DNA from: Gandjariella thermophila
GTDB taxonomy: Bacteria > Actinomycetota > Actinomycetes > Mycobacteriales > Pseudonocardiaceae
NCBI RefSeq assembly: GCF_005405885.1
Contig: NZ_BJFL01000017.1
Location: forward strand, 49,298 to 113,297
Direction: 5' to 3'
DNA: 64,000 nucleotides
The position numbers and the translations under genes were made by a program. The notes beneath the pieces are model-generated. The model ran no database searches and was not told the DNA's origin. It saw only the letters and a program-made list of their open reading frames with translations. This document shows positions 7,557-16,629 of this stretch, piece by piece (the stretch's first letter is position 1; every line of letters begins with the position of its first letter).

Positions 7557-10342
7557 TCACCCTCGACCCGGATCAGCGGCGTGCGGTCGATAACCCTGCC
7601 GCGCGGTTGAAGATCCTCGCCTGCGCCGGTTCCGGGAAGACCGAGGTGCTGGCGCGGCGCGCGGTGCGGCTGCTGCACGCGGGCGCCGAGCCGGAGCGGA
7701 TGGTGGCGTTCACCTTCACCGAGAAGGCGGCCGGCGAGCTGCGGGACCGCATCGAGAGGCGCGCCGCCGAGGACGACCCAACGCGGTTCGGTGAGCTGCC
7801 GCCCACCAGCCGGGGCATGTTCGTCGGCACCATGCACGGGTGGGCGTTGCAGGAACTGCAGTCGCTCGGCGGCCGGTACGAGCAGGTCGAGGCGCTGACC
7901 GAGGCCCGGGAGTGGGCGCTGCTGTACCGGATGGCTCGCCGGCTGGGCATCGTCGAGCTGCAGGCGCGCACCGCCAAGGTGGCCACCGCGCCCGCGGTGA
8001 CCGCGTTCCTGCGCGGCGCGGAGGTGGTACACAACGAGCGCATCGACCCGGAGCGGCTGCGTGCCGAGGCGCCGGATTTCGCCGCCGCGCTGGACCGCTA
8101 CGAGTGGCTGCTCAACGAGATGCGGCTGCTGCCCTTCCGGCTGATGATCGCCCGCGCGGTGGACGAGCTTGCCGAGGGTGGGCGGCTGGCCGAGCGGTTG
8201 CGGATCGACCACGTGCTGGTGGACGAGTACCAGGACCTGAACCCGGCCCAGGACGCCGTGGTGCGGCGGCTGGCCGCGCTCGGCGCGACCGTCACCGTGG
8301 TCGGCGACGACGACCAGGCGATCTACCAGTGGCGCGGCGGGCACGTCGAGCTGTTGACCGGGATGGCCGAGCGGCATCCGGAGACCGCGGAGGTCACGCT
8401 GGGCAACAACCGCCGGTGCCGCCCGGAGATCGTCGCACTGGCCGCGCGCGTCGTCGACCGACTCGGCGACCGGCAGGCCAAGGTACTGGCCGCCACACGT
8501 GGGCCCGCCCGGCCGGGCGCGGTCGAGGTGATGTTCGCCCGTGACCCGGAGCAGGAGGCGGCGGCGATCGCGGACCGCATCGAGGGGCTGCGGGCGGCCG
8601 GGCACCGGCTGGGCGACATCGCGGTGCTCTACCGCTCGGTGCGCACGTCGGCCCGGCCGCTGGTCGACGAGCTGCGGCGGCGTGGTGTCGACATCACCGT
8701 GGCGGGCCGGACGTCGCTGCTGGCGCACCCGGAGATGGCGCTACTCGCCCGGATCCTCGTGTACTGGGCCGGCGGGACCTGGTACCCCCAGCCGGAACCC
8801 ACCGCGGAGATCGTCACCCGGGACGGTCTCGCGGCAGAGATCGCCGCGGTGAGCCGGGTCGACCCGGGCGGCGCGCTGGACGCGATCGACCGGCTCGGCG
8901 CGCGGGTGCGACGGGACGGGGTGCCGGACAGTGTGCCGGTGCTCCACGAGTTGCTGGCCGTGCTCGGCCTCCCCCACGACGAGCGGCAGGAGCCCGGGCT
9001 CGGCCGGATGTCGGAGTTGCTCACCGACTTCGACCACGCGGTGCGGCGGGCCGCGCCGGCCGCGCTGTATGTGGCGGGGCCGGCGGCCGACGAGGCGGCC
9101 GAGGACGAGGCACTGTCCCAACCGAACAGCGCAACCCGCCGGGTGGTCGGCCGCACCCACGGCGAGGTCTACCTGACCCGGCTGCGTGCGTATCTGGAGC
9201 ATGTCGCCGGCAGCGCCGCCGAGGAGACACCGGCGACCGACGCGACGGGTGACCGGGCGGTGCAGATCATGACCGTGCACCAGGCGAAGGGCCTGGAGTT
9301 CCCGGTGGTGTTCGTGCCCGGCCTGGTGGAGGGACGCTTTCCCTCGGCGCTGCTGGGCAGGCCGCAGCCCTGGCTGATCCCGGAAACGCTGTTCGACCGG
9401 GACAGGTACGAGGGGCGCGAGGCCGACGAGGCGCGGCTGCTCTACGTCGCCCTCACCCGCGCACGTGAGCTGGTCGTGCTCAGCTCGTTCACGCACCACC
9501 GGACCCGGCCCGCGCGACCGTCCCGGTTCCTCGCCCGCGACCTCGCCCCGGCGCTGGCCGGCGCCCTGCCCTACGGCACCGCCCGACCGCCGTGCGGCGA
9601 CTCCGCCGCCGCGCCCCCGCCGCTGGCTGTCGCATTCTCCGACCTGATGACCTACCGGGCCTGCGGCCACCGGTACTGGCTGCGGCGCGGGTGCGGGTTT
9701 CAGCCGCCGATCGCGCCCGAACTCGGCTTCGGCCGGGTGCTTCACCACGTGATCGCCGAGCTGGCGCGTGCCGCGCCCGAGACAGGTGTGCCGGACGAGC
9801 GGGCGCTCGCGGCGACACTGGAGAGCGCCTGGTACCTGCCGTTCGCCGGGCCGGTGCCGGCCGCCCGCCTGCACGCCGCCGCATGGCGCCGGCTGCGCGG
9901 CTACCTTGCCGCGCACGGCGCCGAACTTGTCGGCACGGTGGAACCGGAGGCCCGGTTCGAGGTTCCCATCGGCTCCGCACGCGTCCGCGGCAGGGTGGAC
10001 CTGGTGCTGCGACACCCGGGCGGCGAACCGGACGAGGTGGACCTCGTCGACTTCAAGACCACCGCGAACCGCCCGCCGGCCGACATCCATCAGGAACAGT
10101 TGCGGCTGTACGCCGCGGCACTGCGCCGGCTCGGCTACCGGCCGGTGCGCCTGGCCATCCACGACCTCGACCGCAACGAACGCGTCGAGGTCGACAACGC
10201 GCCCGCCGCGTCCGCCGCCTTCCGCGACCGCCTCGCGGGCTGGGTCGACGGCATCCGCGACCGCCAGTTCGCGCCGGACACCACGGCGTGCCACGACTGC
10301 GATTTCCGCCGCTTCTGTCGCCACGCCCGCCGCCAGCACTGA
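7553..10342 (+). CDS. UvrD/Rep-type helicase fused to a RecB-like nuclease with Fe-S cysteines
   Basis: This is a 929-residue superfamily I protein. Walker A is CAGSGKTE (residues 24-30 region), Walker B is VDEYQDLNP (about 224), followed by GDDDQAIYQWRG. The C-terminus carries a PD-(D/E)XK nuclease with GRVDLVLR and the catalytic DFKTT (about 833). A Cys near 703 plus the triplet CHDCDFRRFC at the end form the AddB/AdnB-type 4Fe-4S staple. These features indicate ATP-driven unwinding and cutting of DNA ends. The start codon GTG overlaps the stop of the upstream SWIM helicase. It is close in layout to AdnB, but no AdnA partner is present; the partner here is the SF2 helicase. Confidence 0.9.
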   Translation: MITLDPDQRRAVDNPAARLKILACAGSGKTEVLARRAVRLLHAGAEPERMVAFTFTEKAAGELRDRIERRAAEDDPTRFGELPPTSRGMFVGTMHGWALQELQSLGGRYEQVEALTEAREWALLYRMARRLGIVELQARTAKVATAPAVTAFLRGAEVVHNERIDPERLRAEAPDFAAALDRYEWLLNEMRLLPFRLMIARAVDELAEGGRLAERLRIDHVLVDEYQDLNPAQDAVVRRLAALGATVTVVGDDDQAIYQWRGGHVELLTGMAERHPETAEVTLGNNRRCRPEIVALAARVVDRLGDRQAKVLAATRGPARPGAVEVMFARDPEQEAAAIADRIEGLRAAGHRLGDIAVLYRSVRTSARPLVDELRRRGVDITVAGRTSLLAHPEMALLARILVYWAGGTWYPQPEPTAEIVTRDGLAAEIAAVSRVDPGGALDAIDRLGARVRRDGVPDSVPVLHELLAVLGLPHDERQEPGLGRMSELLTDFDHAVRRAAPAALYVAGPAADEAAEDEALSQPNSATRRVVGRTHGEVYLTRLRAYLEHVAGSAAEETPATDATGDRAVQIMTVHQAKGLEFPVVFVPGLVEGRFPSALLGRPQPWLIPETLFDRDRYEGREADEARLLYVALTRARELVVLSSFTHHRTRPARPSRFLARDLAPALAGALPYGTARPPCGDSAAAPPPLAVAFSDLMTYRACGHRYWLRRGCGFQPPIAPELGFGRVLHHVIAELARAAPETGVPDERALAATLESAWYLPFAGPVPAARLHAAAWRRLRGYLAAHGAELVGTVEPEARFEVPIGSARVRGRVDLVLRHPGGEPDEVDLVDFKTTANRPPADIHQEQLRLYAAALRRLGYRPVRLAIHDLDRNERVEVDNAPAASAAFRDRLAGWVDGIRDRQFAPDTTACHDCDFRRFCRHARRQH

Positions 10343-10423
10343 TCGGACGGCACAACCGCGCGCTGTCGTGCCGCTGCCGGCGCGGGACTGAACCGGCCGC
10401 GGCACGCTGAGCCGAGAGGCGGC

Positions 10424-10455
10424 GGTGGGCCCCGGCGTGCTCGCCGGGGCCCACC
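10424..10455. terminator. Hairpin terminator between convergent genes
   Basis: A perfect 14-bp GC-rich stem (GGTGGGCCCCGGCG and its complement) with a 4-base loop lies between the helicase-nuclease stop and the stop of the convergent phosphoesterase gene. There is no U tract, as is usual in actinomycetes. It can serve both directions. Confidence 0.8.
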
Positions 10456-10466
10456 GTCATGCCGGT

Positions 10467-13010
10467 TCAGTGACCGTCGTCGTCCGGGTCGCCGGCCGGC
10501 GGGTTGGGCGGGGCGCCGGCCGCGTGCACGGGTGCCGGCATCGGGCTGCCGGCGCCCCTGACGCTCTGCCAGATCGCCTGGTTCGACACCTGCTCGTCGA
10601 TCTGGTCCTCCCGCGTGTAGTCCTGCGCCGCGGACTGCGCGGCCATCGGAGCGTTGGCGCCGTTGACGCTGGTCAGGATGTCCTGCGCCGGCTTCACCGC
10701 GGTGTAGGGCGTGAGGTTGGGCTTGCCGGTGAAGGAGTTGAACATCGGGGTGGCGGTCGCGTCGAACTGGGTCATCGGGCCGATGCCGGCGATCAGTTCG
10801 ATGGTGCGCAGCATCGACGCGGTGGAGTACTGCGTGGAGTCCACCTTGCCGGTCTGCGTGTACGGGCTGATCACCTGGGCGATGGTGCGGTGGGCGTCCA
10901 CGTGGTCGGGCCCGGCCTGGGCGTCGTCCTCCACGACGAAGATCGCCGTGGACGCCCAGTCCCTGGAGTGGGACACGCTGTCCACCAGCCGGCCGAGGGC
11001 GTAGTCGTTGTCGGCGACGTAGGCCTTCGGCGTGGGGTAGCCGGGCGTGGTGTTCTGCGTGTGGTCGTTGCCCAGCCGCAGGAACTCCACCGCGGGCAGG
11101 TTGCCCTTGGCCTCGTACTGCTGGAACTCACGCTGCCACTCGTCGATGCGGGTGTTGCAGGCGGTCCTCGGGGTGAAGGTGCCCGAGGAGTCGGGACACT
11201 TCAGGTCCCACCCGTAGAAGTTCGGGTCGGTGTTGGCCACCAGGCGCGGGTCCGGCCCCGACGGGCCCGGGTTGAACACGTTGTCGCTCTCGTAGAAGCC
11301 GTAGTTGCGGAAGGCGATGTTCTTGTCCGCCAACCGGTCCCAGATGTAGGAGTCCTTCGGGTCGCGGTTCATCGCCGTGGTGAAGTTGCCGCCCTCGTAG
11401 TCGTACGGGTGATTGCGGCCGGAGTAGTTGCCCACCCAGGTCTGCTCGACGTACGGGTTGGAGTTCGCGCCCACGGACCAGTTCCAGCCCTGCGCGCTCA
11501 CCTCGGCATTGGCGTAGAAGTTGTCCAGCGTGACGAACTTCCGTTGCAGCGCACGGGAGTTGGGCGCGGAGTCGTCGCCGAAGAGGTTCAGCGACGGGTC
11601 GCCGTTGCCCTTGCCCAGGCTGCCGAACTCCTGGTCGAAGGTCCGGTTCTCCTTGACCACGTAGATCACGTGCTTGATCGGCGACGGCTCGCCGACGCGC
11701 GCCGGTACCGGGTTGTTCGGCGCGGCGCTGCGCACCTTGTCCCGCTCGTCGAAGCCGTCGTTGGCCACCACCTGCTGGGAGTACTTCGCGAGTTGCGCCG
11801 CGTCCGGTGTCGGAATCGACGACAGGCTGCCGGCGATCATCGTGCCGACGTACTGCGCCTCGAACCCGGGCGTGCCACTGCGCTGGTTGTCCGTGTAGGG
11901 GTTGGGGCCGTTCGGGTTGGGGCCGGCGCCCAGTCCCTTGGCGTTGACCACGAACAGCGTCCGGCCGTCGGCGGAGGGGGTGACCGCGGTCGGGTACCAC
12001 GCGGTGGGGATCATGCCGCGGATGTGCCCGGTGTGCGCGTCCACCACGTCCACGTCGTTGTTGCCGGAGTTGGCCACGTACAACGTGCCGGCGTCGGCGG
12101 ACAGCGCCAGGCCGTCGGGGTTGGAGCCGACCGGTGCGCCCTGGTACGGGGACAGGTCGATGGTGGACCGGGGTGCGGCCGCACCGGCGGGCACGACGCT
12201 GACCGAGTCGCTCTCGCTGTTGGCCACGTACACCGTGCCGGCGTGCGGATCGACCGCCATCCGGTTGGGGTGCGTGCCCACGGTGACCGTGCGCGCCACG
12301 GTCGGCAGCGGCCCGGAGATGTCCAGCACGCTGACCGTGTTCGCGCCCTGGTTGCTCACGTAGGCGGTGCGCCCGTCGGGGGAAAGGGCGACGCCGTACG
12401 GGTTGTGGCCCACGCCGACGGTGTCGACGCGCCGGGTGGCCAGGTCCACGACCGAGGCGGAGTCGCTCATCTGGTCGGCGACCACGAGCCGCTTGCCGTC
12501 CGGCGTCACGGCCAGCCCCGCCGGGTAGAGGTTGACCACCTGGCCGGCGGGGTTCTTCGTGGGCAGCGCGATCGGCGGGTCCTCGGTGAGGTGGTGCTGC
12601 CCGTCGACGCTGTAGGCGTGGATGGTGTTGGCGCCGCCGGAACTGGCGTAGGCGTGCCGGCCGTCGGGGCTGAACGCGACGCCCGCGTACAGGCCGTCCG
12701 GCTTCTTGTACGGGATGGTCTGCACCACCGCGTGGCTGGCCGGGTCGATGGCCTGCACCGACTCGTGCGTCGCATCGCCGGCGTTGAGCACCAGCAGGAG
12801 CTTGCCGTCCGGGCTCAACGCCGACGCCGTCGGCAGCGACCCCAGTGCGGTCTGCGCTCCGGCCGGCGTCACCCGCCAGCCCGCCGGCGTGACGCCGGTT
12901 CCGTCGCCCTGCGGTCCGGCGTGCAGGGCGGTGTTCACCGCGTACGCGGTGCCCGCGCCCACCACCAGCACCGCCGCGGCGGTGACCCCGACGCGTACGA
13001 GCCTTCTCAT
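10467..13010 (-). CDS. Secreted YncE-like beta-propeller / phosphoesterase-family protein
   Basis: The 847-residue protein begins MRRLVRVG followed by a hydrophobic signal segment ending near TAYA. Residues about 50-400 form a YVTN/YncE-type beta-propeller with repeated units such as ALSPDGRTAYVSNQGANTVS. The rest is an alkaline-phosphatase-superfamily phosphoesterase (PF04185 type) beginning IKHVIYVVKENRTFDQEFG, where the Asn/Thr region normally binds metal. ATG 13010 is preferred because GGAG lies 6-10 bases upstream; a longer frame to 13079 lacks a signal. It probably acts outside the membrane on a phosphodiester or phosphomonoester, with the propeller as a binding or scaffold domain. It is monocistronic. 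Confidence 0.88.
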   Translation of the reverse strand: MRRLVRVGVTAAAVLVVGAGTAYAVNTALHAGPQGDGTGVTPAGWRVTPAGAQTALGSLPTASALSPDGKLLLVLNAGDATHESVQAIDPASHAVVQTIPYKKPDGLYAGVAFSPDGRHAYASSGGANTIHAYSVDGQHHLTEDPPIALPTKNPAGQVVNLYPAGLAVTPDGKRLVVADQMSDSASVVDLATRRVDTVGVGHNPYGVALSPDGRTAYVSNQGANTVSVLDISGPLPTVARTVTVGTHPNRMAVDPHAGTVYVANSESDSVSVVPAGAAAPRSTIDLSPYQGAPVGSNPDGLALSADAGTLYVANSGNNDVDVVDAHTGHIRGMIPTAWYPTAVTPSADGRTLFVVNAKGLGAGPNPNGPNPYTDNQRSGTPGFEAQYVGTMIAGSLSSIPTPDAAQLAKYSQQVVANDGFDERDKVRSAAPNNPVPARVGEPSPIKHVIYVVKENRTFDQEFGSLGKGNGDPSLNLFGDDSAPNSRALQRKFVTLDNFYANAEVSAQGWNWSVGANSNPYVEQTWVGNYSGRNHPYDYEGGNFTTAMNRDPKDSYIWDRLADKNIAFRNYGFYESDNVFNPGPSGPDPRLVANTDPNFYGWDLKCPDSSGTFTPRTACNTRIDEWQREFQQYEAKGNLPAVEFLRLGNDHTQNTTPGYPTPKAYVADNDYALGRLVDSVSHSRDWASTAIFVVEDDAQAGPDHVDAHRTIAQVISPYTQTGKVDSTQYSTASMLRTIELIAGIGPMTQFDATATPMFNSFTGKPNLTPYTAVKPAQDILTSVNGANAPMAAQSAAQDYTREDQIDEQVSNQAIWQSVRGAGSPMPAPVHAAGAPPNPPAGDPDDDGH

Positions 13011-13414
13011 CCTCGCCACTCCAGTCTTCCGTCGGTGCCTGTCCGCGAGCCCGCCCGGGCGCGTTCCCATGCTCGTCATCGCAGGCCGGTCGAGTTGCCG
13101 GACAGGCTGTCAGTACCAGCCGCGCACCGAGATTCCCGCGGTTGGACTTCGGTACGGACGAGCACACAATCATCGCGAATCAACCTGGGGTCGACAATCA
13201 TCCGAACGGCGAGTGACAGCACCGTGCGGAATCATCTGCTTACTGCCCCGGTAATGAACCGTCATACCCTCGGTAAAGAATGGCGGCGCGACGCCCGGAA
13301 CACACCCCGAACCGACCAGGACAGGGAGTATTCACCCGCCACCACGCGCTACCGCGGGTAGATTTCCGCGGCAACCCGGGCGAACAGGTCCTCGTCGGTC
13401 AAATCGCCCATCGC
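13011..13414. other. Intergenic region upstream of the phosphoesterase gene
   Basis: About 400 bases separate the phosphoesterase start from the stop of the pucR-like gene; both genes lie on the minus strand. It must hold the phosphoesterase promoter. A short minus-strand frame encoding MGDLTDEDLFARVAAEIYPR starts just after the pucR-like stop but has no recognisable function. Nothing else is seen. Confidence 0.5.
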
Positions 13415-14692
13415 TCAGGCATCGGTCGTGCCGCGCCTGGTCCGGCCCGGGCGCAGTGCCATCAGCCCGAGGGTGAGCAGCAGCCGATCGCGGGGCTCAC
13501 CGAGCCTGCGGCAGGTGAGTTCCTCGATGCGCTGCAGGCGGTAGAGCACGGTGTTGCGGTGGCAGTGCAGGATTCTGGCCGCCTGGGTGGCCGACCCGTT
13601 GCAGCCCAGCAACGCGCGCAGCGTGCGGATCAGGGTCTTCCGGTGCGGTTGCGGCACGGCGAGCAGGTCGCCGAAAGCGACGGAAAGCAGGCGGTCCAGC
13701 AGTTGCGGGCTGTTGACCAGCAGCGCCTCCGGCAGCCGGTCGTCCACCGTGGCCAGGCCGGGTTCGCTGAGGGTACATGCGGCTGTGTGGGCCATCTCGT
13801 AGGCACGGCGAAGCTGACCGAGTTCGTGGATCACCGGCGAGGCGCCCACGGGCCCCGCCACCGCCGGGCCGAGCGTGTCGAGAACCGTGCGCGGTCTTCG
13901 GGTGCCGAGCACCACCAGCCCGACCACGTCGGCCGACCGCGGATGCCACGACGAGACGATGCCGTGCGCGGCCAGAACGTCCTGGGGCGCGCGCAACGGC
14001 TCGTCCCTCGCCGAGTCGATCAGGCCCACCACGCACAGCAGGGCCCCTCGCAGCGGCACGCCGAGCGCCGCTGCGGCCTGGCCGAGCAGGGCGGGATCGT
14101 CGCCGCCGTTTTCGAGGATCGCGTTGAGAAAGGCCTGCCCGTGGCCGGACGCGCGGCCGCACCGCCGCGCCTCCTCCTGGTAGGCCTCGGCCAGCACGGT
14201 GGAACTCGCGTCGATCAGCCGCCAGATCTCGCTGCCGAGCCCCAGCAGTGCGTGGTCGTATTCGCCCGCGAAGTGGCGCCGCGACGCGGCCAGCAGTTCG
14301 TCCCAGATGATCCGCCCACCGACCCGGTACGCCCGCAACACCGCCTCCAGCGGCACGCCCTGCAGGGCCCGCAGCCGGCCGGTGAGCCGGCACCGCTCCC
14401 GGGGGTCGACGGAATCCGGGATGTCGCCGGCCAGCGACCGGATGCACAGTTCGATGTTCTCCCGGACTGCCCGGCGCAGCTCGTCGCCGCCGGTCCGGCT
14501 GAGTTCCGCGTAGGACGGTTCGCGCCTGATGACGACCCGCAGCAGCCGGTCGGCCAGGGCGTCGACGTCGTCGAGCAGGACGTCACCGAGCACCCTGGCC
14601 GCGGCGGAGGCACCACCGTCCACGGGCCGCGGCGCCGGAGAGATCGAAGGGGACACCTCGGTCACAACACACCGTCCGGTCGGTATGGCCAT
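13415..14692 (-). CDS. PucR/CdaR-family transcriptional regulator
   Basis: This is a 425-residue protein. The N-terminal half contains an RsbRD-like sensor region (RVLGDVLLDDVDALADRLL ... EYDHALLGLGSEIWRLID), the middle resembles the GGDEF-like domain of PucR proteins, and the C-terminus is the PucR helix-turn-helix (TLRALLGCNGSATQAARIL and then HRNTVLYRLQRIEELT). It lies divergent from the mce operon with about 305 bases between starts, so it is the likely regulator of lipid import. The ATG at 14692 overlaps a 16-base palindrome and lacks a good ribosome site; a GTG about ten codons downstream is an alternative start. Confidence 0.87.
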   Translation of the reverse strand: MAIPTGRCVVTEVSPSISPAPRPVDGGASAAARVLGDVLLDDVDALADRLLRVVIRREPSYAELSRTGGDELRRAVRENIELCIRSLAGDIPDSVDPRERCRLTGRLRALQGVPLEAVLRAYRVGGRIIWDELLAASRRHFAGEYDHALLGLGSEIWRLIDASSTVLAEAYQEEARRCGRASGHGQAFLNAILENGGDDPALLGQAAAALGVPLRGALLCVVGLIDSARDEPLRAPQDVLAAHGIVSSWHPRSADVVGLVVLGTRRPRTVLDTLGPAVAGPVGASPVIHELGQLRRAYEMAHTAACTLSEPGLATVDDRLPEALLVNSPQLLDRLLSVAFGDLLAVPQPHRKTLIRTLRALLGCNGSATQAARILHCHRNTVLYRLQRIEELTCRRLGEPRDRLLLTLGLMALRPGRTRRGTTDA

Positions 14693-14696
14693 ACCG
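14681..14696. promoter_or_regulatory. 16-base palindrome between the pucR-like gene and the mce operon
   Basis: CGGTATGGCCATACCG is a perfect palindrome that covers the start codon of the regulator. A related imperfect copy, GGTAGTCCATACC, follows at about 14722. Both lie in the divergent promoter region. They are candidate binding sites for autoregulation by the adjacent PucR-type protein and for control of the mce operon. This is inferred from symmetry and position only. Confidence 0.55.
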
Positions 14697-14997
14697 CACC
14701 ATGACACGGCTTGACGCAGGTAGTCCATACCTTCTCGGGCACAACGCCCAAAAGGCGAGACGCATGTTTGGGCAGCGGGTCCATGGATTTCGCCGGCAGC
14801 CGCGTCCAGCCTGGGAGCCCAGCTCAGTTGACCTGTCACGGCATCGGGGAATCGGCGCGGGAGGCGAGCTTGGCTCGGTCCAACCAGATCTGTCGGCCAC
14901 CTTTCGAAGTCGGAAAGTTTCCTTCGGTCGTCGGCGTTTCACAACACCGGCCCGTGCTCGGTGGCCGTGGCCGGCCACGGCCGTGGGAGCCGGTGCG

Positions 14998-15786
14998 ATG
15001 ACCGCGCGGACGGGAGCGCTCCCCGGTACCGGGGCGCTGCGACAGACCGGCAACCTGTTCGTGCTCGCGGTCGACGTGGTGCGCGGCACCTTTGTCCGGC
15101 CTTTCCAGTGGCGGGAGTTCGTCCAGCAGGCCTGGTTCGTGGCCAGCGTGACAATCGTCCCCACGGCGATGGTGTCGGTGCCCTTCGGCGCGGTGATCGC
15201 GTTGCAGCTGGGGTCGCTGACCAAGCAGATCGGCGCGCAGTCGTTCACCGGGGCGTCCAGCGTGCTGGCGATCATCCAGCAGGCCAGCCCGCTGATCACC
15301 GCGCTGCTGATCGCGGGCGCGGGCGGCTCGGCGATCTGCGCCGACCTCGGCGCCCGCACCATCCGCGAGGAGATCGCGGCGATGGAGACCCTCGGCATCT
15401 CACCGGTCTACCGGCTGGTGGTGCCCAGGGTGCTGGCCGCGATGCTGGTCGCGACCCTGCTCAACGGGGTGGTCAGCGTGGTCGGCGTGCTGGGCGGCTA
15501 CTTCTTCAACGTGATCATGCAGGGTGGCACGCCGGGCGCCTACATGGCCAGCTTCAACGGCCTGGCGCAGTTGCCGGACCTGTGGATCGGTGAGATCAAG
15601 GCGGTGATCTTCGGGTTCCTCGCCGCGGTCGTCGCCGCCGACCGCGGGCTGAACCCCGGCGGCGGGCCCAAGGGGGTCGGGGACGCGGTCAACCAGTCCG
15701 TGGTGATCTCGTTCATGCTGCTGTTCTTCGTCAACGTCGCGCTCACCGCGATCTACCTGCAACTGGTCCCGCCGAAGGGAATGTGA
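14998..15786 (+). CDS. yrbEA: MlaE/YrbE-family permease, YrbEA of the mce operon
   Basis: This 262-residue integral membrane protein is the MlaE-type permease subunit of a Mce lipid importer. It has the family core ASPLITALLIAGAGGSAICADLGARTIREEIAAMETLGI split over two helices, and ends with hydrophobic segments. ATG 14998 has GGGAG upstream and begins MTARTGAL. It is the first gene of an eight-gene operon, followed by yrbEB after 3 bases. With YrbEB it forms the membrane channel powered by an MlaF-like ATPase (Mkl) that is normally encoded elsewhere. Confidence 0.92.
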   Translation: MTARTGALPGTGALRQTGNLFVLAVDVVRGTFVRPFQWREFVQQAWFVASVTIVPTAMVSVPFGAVIALQLGSLTKQIGAQSFTGASSVLAIIQQASPLITALLIAGAGGSAICADLGARTIREEIAAMETLGISPVYRLVVPRVLAAMLVATLLNGVVSVVGVLGGYFFNVIMQGGTPGAYMASFNGLAQLPDLWIGEIKAVIFGFLAAVVAADRGLNPGGGPKGVGDAVNQSVVISFMLLFFVNVALTAIYLQLVPPKGM

Positions 15787-15789
15787 GCG

Positions 15790-16629
15790 ATGGCGAGTTC
15801 GCTCCCCGGCATGCGGCGGATGCTCGGCCGGCCGCTGCAGTTCCTCGACACGGCCGGCGACCAGGCCACGTTCTACGTGCAGGCGATTGCGTGGACCCCG
15901 CGGACGGTCCGGCGCTACACCAAGGAGACGGCGCGGCTGCTCGCCGAGGTGAGTTTCGGCACCGGCGCGCTGGCGGTGCTGGGCGGCACCATCGGCGTGA
16001 TGGTGGGCATGACCCTGTTCACCGGGGTCGTCGTGGGCATGCAGAGCTACACCGCGCTGAACCAACTCGGCACGTCCGCGTTCACCGCGTTCATCACCGC
16101 GTACTTCAACACCCGCGAGGTGGCACCGCTGGTCGCGGGCCTGGCGCTGTCGGCCACGGTGGGCTGCGGGTTCACCGCCCAACTCGGTGCCATGCGGATC
16201 TCCGAGGAGGTGGACGCGCTCGAGGTGATGGCCGTGCGCAGCGTGCCGTACCTGGTCACCACGCGGATGATCGCGGCGTTCCTGGCGGTGATCCCGCTGT
16301 ACGTCATCGGGCTGCTGTCGTCCTACCTCGCCTCCCGGGTGATCACGGTGGTGTTCTACGGCCAGTCCGCCGGCACGTACGACCACTACTTCAGCCTGTT
16401 CCTGCCGCCGGAGGACGTGCTGTACTCCTTCGCCAAGGTGCTGCTGTTCAGCGTCGTCATCGTCCTGCTGCACTGCTACTTCGGCTTCCGCGCCCGCGGC
16501 GGGCCGGCCGGCGTGGGCACCGCGGTGGGCCGCGCGGTGCGCGCCGCGATCACCTCGATCAACGTGCTGGACTTCTTCCTGACGCTGGCGATCTGGGGCG
16601 CGACCACGACGGTGAGGGTCGCCGGATGA
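15790..16629 (+). CDS. yrbEB: MlaE/YrbE-family permease, YrbEB of the mce operon
   Basis: The 279-residue second permease of the Mce system has an N-terminal amphipathic region, then several membrane helices and the family motif GCGFTAQLGAMRISEEVDAL (EEVDALE loop). It starts 3 bases after the yrbEA stop with GAAGGGA upstream, and its TGA overlaps the ATG of mceA (ATGA). Translational coupling suggests fixed stoichiometry. It is clearly a paralogue of YrbEA. Confidence 0.93.
   Translation: MASSLPGMRRMLGRPLQFLDTAGDQATFYVQAIAWTPRTVRRYTKETARLLAEVSFGTGALAVLGGTIGVMVGMTLFTGVVVGMQSYTALNQLGTSAFTAFITAYFNTREVAPLVAGLALSATVGCGFTAQLGAMRISEEVDALEVMAVRSVPYLVTTRMIAAFLAVIPLYVIGLLSSYLASRVITVVFYGQSAGTYDHYFSLFLPPEDVLYSFAKVLLFSVVIVLLHCYFGFRARGGPAGVGTAVGRAVRAAITSINVLDFFLTLAIWGATTTVRVAG

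Noticed and set aside
10425..13361. Plus-strand open frame of over 970 codons antisense to the phosphoesterase gene
   Set aside because: It is Val/Arg/Gly/His-rich with no recognisable domain. The minus strand encodes a clear signal peptide, propeller repeats and phosphoesterase motifs, so the plus frame is a GC-composition shadow.
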